Assembly: GCF_000972845.2 (NCBI RefSeq)
Contig: NC_040018.1
Location: forward strand, 9,206,657 to 9,270,656
Length of the DNA stretch: 64,000 nt
Source of the DNA: Larimichthys crocea
Lineage: Eukaryota; Chordata; Actinopteri; Sciaenidae
Direction of reading: 5' to 3'
Positions 58,401-64,000 of the stretch are shown here, piece after piece; position 1 is the stretch's first letter; each line of letters opens with the position of its first letter. The translations under genes were made by a program, and so were the position numbers. The notes under the pieces were generated by a model. The model was not told the origin of the DNA, did no database searches, and was given only the letters and a program-made list of their open reading frames with translations.

Positions 58401-61106
58401 AGCAAAATAACACTGCTGCAACCAAAAACTAAATCCAGAAATGATAATACCACCAAGCATCAGCACTGACAGGGCTAACCAGACACTCGCAAACATAACA
58501 GCAAAGGACACTACACTGTTTCACTGTCACCAATTTATGTTGTTGTTTTTGTTAATAATGTTTTTTTTAATTACATTTTATTTATTACAAATGTTTTACA
58601 TACTACAACAACAATTCTATGTACCTAATTCAAAGCACATGAACTCGTTGTGGTCATACAGTTGCTTTTAACAAAACAAATAATAATAAAATATTAAAAT
58701 TCACAGACATTTTGCATTTATGTATTGATCTGCCTGGCAACTGAATGGAAGCTGTTCCAGAAAGAAAGCACTAATTATTGGTTGTTGCATCACAGAGTGA
58801 AGCGTTTGAGGACAAATGAGAAAAGACCTGTAATACTCTTGAGCTCCACTAGATGTCAATGTAAACCTACAATTCATTTGACCTAGACTGCACAAAGTCT
58901 GTGGTTCTTGACCTCAGTCAGGTTTCTCTATGTATGTGTTGGCACTGAATTTAAGGACTGTCTTTTGAGTCTGTTTCACAATGCGTTTATCATCCTCCTT
59001 AATCAGATACAAATCATAAATTCACATTTGATCCAGTTTTGGCCAGAGGATTGTTGTTGTTGGTGTTGATTTACTATTCACTGGCAACTGTGTCGAGATC
59101 ATAGAGATAACAGGTTAAAAAGGAACCAAATGTACGAATGTATCCACAGCTGAAGCATACACGTTAAACAGAAACACCACTGACATAAGTTCAAATTGAT
59201 GGTGTCTGAATGACCTTGACCTCTAAAGCGACCTTCTGTCTCTTCTGTCAAATGTGTGAGGAGCACATGTTGACTGTTAAGACTGCTGACTGTTACCTTT
59301 ACGAGCCTTCTTCTGTAGTTTCATGGTGTCAGATGACTTCTTCTTGATCTCGTGCCGTGACCTCTTGTACTCTTGAACCAGGATAGAACAGAGATGCTTT
59401 AGTAACAGGAATGTAAAGCCCTCTGTGTCAACTCATATTATCTTACATCTCCAATATAAACTTAAATAGAAACACTTCCAGAAACTGCGTAACCAAGAGA
59501 TCACTGATACAGACCTTACATTGATCGGACGAAAACACTAATCTTAATGGCACTGAACAATATCTTTGGTTTGAGTCAGTCCAAGGTATCAGTACAGTGG
59601 ATTTGAAAGCAATACATTTATATAAAAACATGACAAAAATCTTTACAGTCTCCAAACTAACTAATTAATGGATTTATATGTCTGTCTACATGACTTGCTT
59701 ACATTCTTACAGCTCTTGGTTTATTCGTCCTAAGTCAATTTGAACATGAAACAACAACAAATATGATTTTTAACAAGGTCTGGACTAAATACAGGTGTGA
59801 AAGCATTCTCAGGCTGAAAACAGCACAGCATTTAAAAATCCAGCTTTTAATTCATTATAATCATCTTTCATGCTGACCCTGGCCCCTGGCCCCGCAGCTT
59901 TTGCAACATCAAACGAAAACATGGGCTGGAAACTGCGCTAGCAAATCAAGTACCTGCGAGTACAACTTCCCAGTAGATTATAGGTTACCCCGAGATGTGC
60001 AGCTGTGCAGTTTGGAATCTGATAAGCCTTCAGAATCATGGAAATATGGATCAAATTTGACTTACTGGATCATATGTCTTTGTCTTACTGGTACAATACA
60101 CTCACAGGGTACCAGATATGGGGCTAGAACTGAGTAATACATTAGTTTCATGAGTTAGCATCATGGCCTGTTTACCTTTGGCATGATCCTTATCCAGCTG
60201 GTTGGCTGTCTTCTTCCAGTCCTCAATTTTGTCCTGGAGGGGAGTGATGAGACTCTCCATCAAAGCACTGTAGGAGAGACGGGGATTTAAGAGGTAGGTA
60301 CAGAAGAGAGAGCTCAGACACAATGCCAACTATGGCTTTATTTAATTCAAAACCAATCCTAGGACTAATATTTACATTGTGTGGTGTCCTGACAGGAGAC
60401 TGACTGGTGGTATTCCAACCACCAAGCTCTGCTAAAAATGAGATGCTACAGTATATTTCTGGAATGAGATCATTATATAAATTCCCTCCATGTGTTGTTC
60501 CACTTCATCATTTTAGTATCTGGAACACTGCCCCCCTCCCTGACCACACATGCATACATGTGATAAAAATGCAAACACATACAGAAAATGAAATGTAGAA
60601 TTATTGGAACACGTGCAAAGATACACAATAGCTTTAGACTGATTCACAGTCTTCAAAGGAAGTTCTGTTAATTACCATGCTCATAAGTCATCATCACCAT
60701 CATCATCATCACTACCATCAATGTAATAGCTTTTGCCATGGAAAAGTCATTAGAGAGTATGTAGAACGAAGGAAAAGGCAAACAATGGTTGAAAATGGAC
60801 TCTTGGTGAGGTTTCCAGAGTGGTCTGGGTTGAGTGCCAATGGTTGTATTCATTTACAGTCATTTAAATATGTACAGACAGCGCAATGATCCTCGTGGAA
60901 TCCATACAGCTGACAAGATATCTTCACATTTGTCAAAGCATGAACCTGGAAACGTGAGGTTTGACTTGCCCTGATGGGCTACAGCATAAGGTCAGCAAAG
61001 GAAAGGAAGGATGTAGCTTACTTGGTGAACTGACGTAGTTTGGCCTCAATGCTGCGATGCCTCATGCACATCCTGGTCAGAGCTGAACCGATGTCTCTGG
61101 TTGCCC
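45537..61106 (-). CDS. mtss2: MTSS2 (MTSS1L/ABBA) I-BAR actin regulator, partial (5' exons outside window)
   Basis: Spliced minus-strand gene. The family binds PI(4,5)P2-rich membrane through an N-terminal I-BAR (IMD) coiled-coil domain, bends it outward into protrusions, and binds actin monomers through a C-terminal WH2 motif. It acts at the plasma membrane and leading edge. Joined core exons give about 735 codons with no internal stop. They run from the middle of the IMD (GATRDIGSALTRMCMRHRSI) through a Ser/Pro-rich linker (SYQTPPSSPSSSGSRKSSMC) to the WH2 (MLTTIRRGVRLRKT) and the terminus NDRSAPRIL. MTSS2 rather than MTSS1 is indicated by YSVNGDAEG, GSEECVFFTG, KASPKRLSLPNTAWGS and the RIL ending. 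The first roughly 65-70 residues and the promoter lie past 64000. Teleosts can have two mtss1l copies and I cannot say which this is. Confidence 0.93.
46424..46913 (-). other. mtss2: mtss2 intron with hairpin
   Basis: A 490-nt GT-AG intron (donor gtgaaa, acceptor cccattag). Its only notable content is the long inverted repeat described separately. Confidence 0.85.
46611..46680. repeat. Perfect 25-bp inverted repeat, 20-bp loop
   Basis: Arm 46611-46635 (AAGCCAATTATCTATTTAAT plus CATCC) is the exact reverse complement of arm 46656-46680. The loop is 46636-46655. Outside the arms, 'ataaccaaaaacc' (left) and 'tgttttttggtaac' (right) extend the stem imperfectly to about 40 bp. It could be a tiny MITE or an intronic RNA hairpin. 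Confidence 0.95.
46914..47079 (-). CDS. mtss2: mtss2 coding exon
   Basis: 166 nt, starts in phase 0 after acceptor cctcag (47080-47081) and ends with one base (phase 1) before donor GTGAAA. Protein: HGDEVSPAASDLAMVLTRGL, then SMEQQKSSRDSLQYSSGYST and ETTTPSCSEDTIPSQ. This Ser/Thr-rich block is one of the most conserved parts of the MTSS linker in vertebrates. Confidence 0.95.
47080..48510 (-). other. mtss2: mtss2 intron containing antisense LINE
   Basis: A 1,431-nt GT-AG intron (donor gtaaag). Most of it is occupied by a decayed LINE in the opposite orientation, described separately. Confidence 0.85.
47460..48412 (+). pseudogene. Decayed L2-like LINE in mtss2 intron, antisense to the gene
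   Basis: On the plus strand a frame around 47595-47650 reads YNVQFHCYADDTQLYIPI, holding an intact YADD catalytic box of a non-LTR reverse transcriptase. About 300 bp further, another frame reads SRLDYCDSLHTCLSQ-like then QNAAAQLLTECKNITT (about 47915-48030), the conserved C-terminal block of fish L2-type elements. The tail 'tctatacaaataaagttatt' near 48371-48390 and an AATAAA-type end finish it. The central part is deleted or scrambled, and stops are frequent. YADD followed closely by the C-terminal block implies an internal deletion. From established families, L2/Maui is the best match. Confidence 0.75.
48511..48693 (-). CDS. mtss2: mtss2 coding exon
   Basis: 183 nt, 61 codons, phase 0 at both ends. 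The acceptor is cctcttcag (AG at 48694-48695) and the donor is AAG|gtaaag. Protein: DWSKAGQYEQPVAAAAVQRR, then KEPLDRLRENEASPGSQGYA and ...SRMNPATIAAK. It matches the DWSK...LQRRK region of MTSS2. Its phase fits either the 75-nt exon (51989-52063) directly or the cassette exon between them. Confidence 0.95.
48694..49154 (-). other. mtss2: mtss2 intron
   Basis: A 461-nt intron between the cassette exon and the DWSK exon. No other feature is seen in it. Confidence 0.7.
49155..49310 (-). CDS. mtss2: mtss2 in-frame cassette exon (probably alternative)
   Basis: 156 nt, 52 codons, phase 0 at both ends and no stop. It has a strong acceptor (ctctcatcccgcag, AG at 49311-49312) but a weak donor (GAAG|gtttgt). 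Protein: FGTSFATFRPALSHSGSIRP, then LSVILPVPESPPYNC, ending ...SKVPIWK. The end and its junction resemble the MTSS1 exon that ends SSQIPSWK before DWAK, so the exon appears to be shared by the two paralogues. As I recall it, the canonical mammalian MTSS2 joins ...SSPTS straight to DWSK. Skipping here keeps the frame, so I infer optional inclusion. Confidence 0.7.
49311..51988 (-). other. mtss2: mtss2 intron with MITE
   Basis: A 2,678-nt intron with a palindromic MITE at its 3' half. Open frames at 50234-50979 are unremarkable intronic noise. Confidence 0.75.
49736..49948. mobile_element. Palindromic hAT-like MITE
   Basis: Two arms of about 75-80 bp are inverted repeats at roughly 90% identity. 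The left arm from 49745 is CAGTGGTGCCCAAACTG..., with GGCTGCAGGTTTTCCTTCCA inside. The right arm, ending near 49948, reads in reverse complement TAGGGGTGCCCAAACTG.... The CAG-G-GTG-CCCAAACT terminus and an imperfect 8-bp flanking repeat (GCTTAGGG at 49728-49735, ACTTAGGG at 49949-49956) fit a hAT-superfamily insertion. There is no coding capacity. Confidence 0.7.
51989..52063 (-). CDS. mtss2: mtss2 coding exon (Ser-rich)
   Basis: 75 nt, 25 codons, phase 0 at both ends. Acceptor ctgctgtag (AG at 52064-52065), donor ACT|gtaagt. Protein: KSSSSASSEASETCQSVSEC then SSPTT. Near-identical to the mammalian MTSS2 segment as I remember it. Confidence 0.95.
52377..52659 (-). CDS. mtss2: mtss2 coding exon (Ser/Gly linker)
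   Basis: 283 nt. The first base completes a Ser codon split across the intron, then 94 codons run to ITSQ before donor CAG|gtacga. Protein: SVNSAHSSASRSSGGGGSGG, a poly-Ser run, YRYRSSLPHQPPPPGGI, RLSSVSSHDSGFVSQDANIY and SKPPSPMPSDITSQ. The Gly repeat GGGGSGGIGGSGGG looks lineage-specific. The acceptor is a tandem NAGNAG (gcagcag): use of the second AG would drop one codon. Confidence 0.93.
52660..53978 (-). other. mtss2: mtss2 intron with purine and CA repeats
   Basis: A 1,319-nt intron. On the plus strand it has G/A-rich low complexity (52670-52760, 53115-53170), CA runs (53056-53069, 53204-53215) and a GT run (53941-53976). On the transcript strand the GT run reads as CA and sits directly after the 5' splice site. 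Confidence 0.8.
53979..54076 (-). CDS. mtss2: mtss2 coding exon after the I-BAR
   Basis: 98 nt, phase 0 start after acceptor ttctctcag (AG at 54077-54078), ending with two bases (AG) before donor gtacac. Protein: VIKDLKGSDYSWSYQTPPSS then PSSSGSRKSSMC. It links the I-BAR domain to the Ser-rich region. SSMCS continues correctly into the next exon. Confidence 0.95.
54173..54280 (-). CDS. mtss2: mtss2 coding exon (end of I-BAR)
   Basis: 108 nt, 36 codons, phase 0 at both ends. Acceptor tatttttag (AG at 54281-54282), donor CAG|gtgaaa, followed by a 96-nt intron. Protein: NGEIAMLGEITHLQAIIDDL, then TVLTTDPHKLPPASEQ. This is the last helix of the IMD. Confidence 0.95.
54281..55552 (-). other. mtss2: mtss2 intron
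   Basis: A 1,272-nt intron with a pure CA run at about 54566-54590 and otherwise AT-rich sequence without recognisable features. Confidence 0.8.
55553..55710 (-). CDS. mtss2: mtss2 coding exon (I-BAR)
   Basis: 158 nt. Two leading bases (GG) complete a Gly codon, then 52 codons end at V before donor GTG|gtgagg. The acceptor is cacctcag (AG at 55711-55712). Protein: GRGDLQPQLDSAMQDVTDMC, then LLMEETEKQAVRRALVEERG and RFCTFIGFLQPVV. This is a long helical segment of the IMD. In MTSS proteins the residues just before this exon are where a short alternative insert is known to occur. Confidence 0.95.
55711..58190 (-). other. mtss2: mtss2 intron (below candidate microexon)
   Basis: A 2,480-nt intron. 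The stretch 56090-56350 has the look of an old dispersed repeat ('ctccattgagctgaaggtaa ... gtaactgcagc'), but I cannot name it. No exon-like sequence is otherwise seen. Confidence 0.7.
58191..58199 (-). CDS. mtss2: Candidate 9-nt mtss2 microexon
   Basis: On the minus strand AGATGCAGG lies between acceptor ccccctgtaatag (AG at 58200-58201) and a near-consensus donor gtaagta (58184-58190). Its insertion between the exons at 59297 and 55553 keeps frame: ...KKARK-GRGD... becomes ...KKARK-EMQ-GRGD.... From memory, the MTSS1 paralogue has a short alternatively spliced insert at exactly this position of the IMD, VDAQ, 12 nt. A long pyrimidine-rich tract precedes it. RNA support is needed. Confidence 0.55.
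58200..59296 (-). other. mtss2: mtss2 intron (above microexon)
   Basis: A 1,097-nt intron. The plus-strand tract 58215-58335 is GA-rich, so the transcript is pyrimidine-rich just upstream of the microexon. Confidence 0.75.
59297..59371 (-). CDS. mtss2: mtss2 coding exon (basic I-BAR helix)
   Basis: 75 nt: two bases complete Glu, then 24 codons, then one base. Acceptor ggttcaag (AG at 59372-59373), donor AAAG|gtaaca. Protein: EYKRSRHEIKKKSSDTMKLQ then KKARK. The Lys/Arg-rich stretches HEIKKK and QKKARK are the part of the I-BAR family that contacts acidic phosphoinositide membrane. Confidence 0.95.
59372..60175 (-). other. mtss2: mtss2 intron
   Basis: An 804-nt AT-rich intron with no recognisable element. 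Confidence 0.8.
60176..60267 (-). CDS. mtss2: mtss2 coding exon (I-BAR)
   Basis: 92 nt: one base completes Asn, then 30 codons, then one base. Acceptor ctcctacag (AG at 60268-60269), donor AAAG|gtaaac. Protein: ALMESLITPLQDKIEDWKKT then ANQLDKDHAK, matching the IMD of MTSS proteins closely. Confidence 0.95.
60268..61021 (-). other. mtss2: mtss2 intron
   Basis: A 754-nt intron with a short CAT/ATC run at 60688-60720 and otherwise unremarkable sequence. Confidence 0.8.
61022..61106 (-). CDS. mtss2: mtss2 coding exon (I-BAR), most 5' exon in the window
   Basis: 85 nt: two bases (GG) complete a Gly codon from an exon outside the window, then 27 codons, then two bases. Acceptor gtgtttccag (AG at 61107-61108), donor CCAA|gtaagc. 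Protein: ATRDIGSALTRMCMRHRSIE then AKLRQFT. It corresponds to residues about 68-97 of the family, so the earlier IMD exons are upstream of 64000. Confidence 0.95.
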
Positions 61107-63032
61107 CTGGAAACACAAAACAGCCAGCTTCATAAGATGAATCACACACATACAGATGCTACCAAAGAATCTCATTGCGCATTTACCACAGAAGGCCCTT
61201 TTTTGGTCCACAGAAACCACTCAAAGCCGTGATGAATATTTACATTACAGCTATTAGTGTGCTGTGTGAAGTAAATACTGGTAAAACGCGCTGTATTCTT
61301 CAAACAGATGAACAACTATCAAGCTTTTGTCCTTTTACATTCAGCCAGTATTTACACAAGACACTGCTCTGCTTCTCGTAGATACTCTACACACAGCCGC
61401 TTCGTCCAAATAAAGTAGTGTCTCGCAAGGGTGTGTTTGTGTGAGAGCCAACCGCTCAGAGACCCAGTTTCGTGAGCTGCTAACCTGCAACTGTAAACAC
61501 CAGTCTATTTTAAGGCAGAATAGGTCCTTGTGGAAAAAGCTGACCCCGGAGTTAAAGTCAGTTTAACTGATGGCAGACACTGCTAACTTCCAAACAAGGT
61601 GCTAAGAGCTGCTGTCGCCGCTGTACAGGTGGAGACCCGGCAAGAACACTTGATTACAGCTTCACTCTTGTGCCATGTACTTAAAAACATACCAGCAAAG
61701 GTAAAGGCTTATAGAGTATACGGTGCCTAGAGAATACCATAATCACTGCTGCCACTGAAATGTACACACTGGAAAATTCATATTAAACAGCAGCCAAATG
61801 GGATTTCCTCGAGAGACACTGTTTATAATAAGAGCTTAAACAGGCTTACACAGTAAAATGCAGGGAGTGCAGAGGGAGGAAGGGCATTGTTTAAAAATGT
61901 TATACACCAGTTTAAACTGAAACTGGGAAAAGGAGATGGTAAAATCTGCAAAATGATTCAATTCACAATTTTAAAATCGTGTAACTTTTTCTTTAACATC
62001 TGACGTGCAGTGACCACGACATAACTAAACCGTCAACGTTCTATTATGCACTTTAGCCGTCTGACAATACTAAACTTGTAAATGAGACCGTTCTTAAAAA
62101 GAAAAAAATACTTTATTTGCATTCGCAAAACACACACACGGAAGATTTGTAGCCACGCTTTACACCATTTCAAACAGAATGAAATATGTCGGCAGCTACA
62201 TCCTCACATTCTAAGTATGTTAGTATGCTGAGGTTTACATTGAGCTCAAATCACTGCTGTGTATGTACAGCCTCACAGAGACACTAGTCTTGCTTTCCTC
62301 TTTAGACAGTGTGTCAGTCCACCTCAACCATATTTATGGCATGGCAGCAAGAAATGTAACTGACCTAAATTCACAGTGTACTTTTAATACATTTTCACCT
62401 TTTTACAACTGCAATTGGCAACTCTGGTGTGGTCAAAAGAAAGGTCGTGGTTATGATGAATAAACTGATGGTTGAGGTTAGGGTTTGGTTAGACAACAAG
62501 GGTTAGGAAAGTTTGGGAACAGTCAGGTTTTGGTTCATAAAGGGGCAAATGTTAAGTTTATATTTATGCTGAAATGCAGACTCCAGTTTCCTGCATGAAG
62601 TCAGGCATGCTACAAGTTAATCCACTACCACAATATTCACACCTTAATGGGACATTGTTTTTTTTTTCTATAGGAATACTGAGCTGAGTAAAACATACAC
62701 ATAATTCAACAACAAAACAGCTTTTTAAATGCATAATAACTGTTTTTTTATGTCTGCCATGTTGCTGAACCTTTACTTTGTACATGTTGAAACATTAACT
62801 AATATGAAACTCAGCTCTTGTGTGGAATTTCTTTTGATTCTACTTTAAAAACGGATTAGCCCTAGTTGGATCAGCCTGGGATGCCTTGCTCATGAGCACC
62901 TCAATGGTAATTAATATCATTCAATTTTCTCACCAGCCAGGCTGCGGATTCAAACCAGCGACCCTCTCAATACAATCATATGGTACATACTCACATATGT
63001 TTCTACATACCCATACACTTGCAAATGCCAAG

Positions 63033-63033
<1 letters not shown>

Positions 63034-63101
<68 letters not shown>
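63034..63101. repeat. (CA)n microsatellite
   Basis: Uninterrupted CA run of about 68 bp. Confidence 0.97.
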
Positions 63102-63102
<1 letters not shown>

Positions 63103-63225
63103 ACACTGTGTGTTATTCACATCCAGAGAGAAGTGCTCCATTCATAATTAACAAATTCCTCCCTCACGCCTCCTGTTCTACCCGGCAACCATTCATTAAA
63201 GGAGAGCAACCCTCCCCCAAACACG

Positions 63226-63254
63226 CACATTCACACACACACACACACACACAC
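63226..63254. repeat. (CA)n microsatellite
   Basis: Short CA run in the same intron. Confidence 0.9.
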
Positions 63255-63561
63255 TCACACATATTAAGTGTATCAGTTGTGAACTGAAGCAGTATTATGA
63301 ACTGTGTGTTGACAGTGTGACCCAATACCAGAATCAATAAGTTGATCATGAAACATGAAACTGACGTGGAGAGAAGCGTAGTCACAAAACTGATGGGGAG
63401 AGAGTGTGTGATGTTTGTATCGAAGGAAAGAGGAAGAGTGGAAAGAAATGAGAGAGGAAGAGATGGAGGAGAGATGAGAGAGCATGAAGACGAGAGGGGT
63501 CGCCTTGCACATTTTAATGAGCTCACTGCTGGCGGGAGAACCATGGGACTGGAGTTACAGC

Positions 63562-63562
<1 letters not shown>

Positions 63563-63601
<39 letters not shown>
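63563..63601. repeat. (GT)n microsatellite
   Basis: Pure GT run of about 38 bp, opposite in phase to the CA runs upstream. Confidence 0.95.
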
Positions 63602-63603
<2 letters not shown>

Positions 63604-63729
63604 ATCTCTACATTTATGATGGTCCTCTTCCTGTTTGTCTGTTATTACCATGCCTCTCAGACTCCATAGGAGATCAACAACTAGATGAGGGCGGCACAGA
63701 ACACACACTACTCACATCTGGAATACAGC

Positions 63730-63732
<3 letters not shown>

Positions 63733-63798
<66 letters not shown>

Positions 63799-63808
63799 TG
63801 TATGTACG
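63733..63808. repeat. (GT)n microsatellite, interrupted end
   Basis: GT run of about 60 bp with TATG interruptions at its end. A further short GT run lies at 63829-63840. Confidence 0.95.
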
Positions 63809-64000
63809 TGTGCATATATAATACATGAGTGTGTGTGTGTAAGTCAGTGTTAATTCGGTTCCAGAGTAAATCAACATGCTTCTGCATTTTATTTGGAAGA
63901 GTAGAGTAAAAGAGAGATGCAAAAAAAAGAGAAAAGAGCAATTTGCTGTGTTTTCATCATGACAGATGTGTTGGATTCAACGTCTAGTGCAGTCTCAAAG

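Larger units (their letters stand above)
61107..64000 (-). other. mtss2: mtss2 intron (start not in window), microsatellite-rich
   Basis: No coding exon is found between 61107 and the window end, so this is presumably one long intron. The end part is dense in CA/GT runs. A fragment near 62880-62960 ('ggctgcggattcaaaccagc') has a B-box-like core and looks like a SINE relic. Confidence 0.6.

Noticed and set aside
62886..63287. 133-codon frame with a His-Thr repeat
   Set aside because: Read-through of CA microsatellites.
1..64000. CRISPR arrays, operons, phage or bacterial genes
   Set aside because: Direct repeats here are microsatellites or eukaryotic repeats. The only gene is spliced and vertebrate.

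Overview
The window looks like ray-finned (teleost) fish genomic DNA. It is AT-rich, dense in (CA)n/(GT)n microsatellites, and contains dispersed repeats of kinds common in percomorph genomes: tRNA-like SINEs, decayed LINEs and short inverted-repeat DNA elements. Its only recognisable protein-coding gene is a spliced vertebrate gene. Nothing in it looks bacterial or phage-like.

Right part (45.5-64 kb): the minus strand carries the 3' two thirds or more of an MTSS2 (MTSS1L/ABBA) orthologue, a membrane-bending I-BAR protein with a C-terminal actin-binding WH2 motif. I reconstructed eleven core coding exons with consistent GT-AG sites and reading phases. There is also one in-frame 156-nt cassette exon with a weak donor (49155-49310) and one candidate 9-nt in-frame microexon inside the I-BAR coding part (58191-58199). 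Reading runs from about 61.1 kb down to a TGA at 45537-45539. The first coding exons and the promoter lie beyond the right edge. The introns hold an antisense L2-like LINE remnant (about 47.46-48.41 kb), a perfect 25-bp hairpin (46611-46680), a palindromic hAT-like MITE (about 49.74-49.95 kb) and many CA/GT repeats.

Middle (about 42.1-45.5 kb): this is probably the 3' UTR and 3' flank of that gene. It is rich in homopolymer runs, including opposed T/G and C/A runs that could pair. The polyadenylation site is not settled.

Left part (1-42 kb): I find no convincing protein-coding exons, only intergenic DNA. It holds a 511-bp inverted-repeat MITE bounded by TTAA (28491-29001), two decayed antisense LINE fragments (about 24.2-25.0 kb and 33.9-34.4 kb), and a 225-bp TG...CA element with near-perfect flanking repeats (6208-6432). 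It also holds LTR-like GC-rich blocks (about 7.64-8.0, 16.88-17.13 and 26.87-27.6 kb), a tRNA-like SINE (about 13.46-13.75 kb), two copies of one teleost repeat (11.2-11.6 and 19.3-19.7 kb), and a mosaic CCTT satellite (4.08-4.34 kb). A few AT-rich, TAAT-rich stretches might be conserved enhancers, but that cannot be tested from one sequence.

I do not see a new multi-gene system. The points most worth following are the splicing features of mtss2 (microexon, cassette exon, tandem acceptor, CA repeat at a donor site) and the well-preserved inverted-repeat elements.
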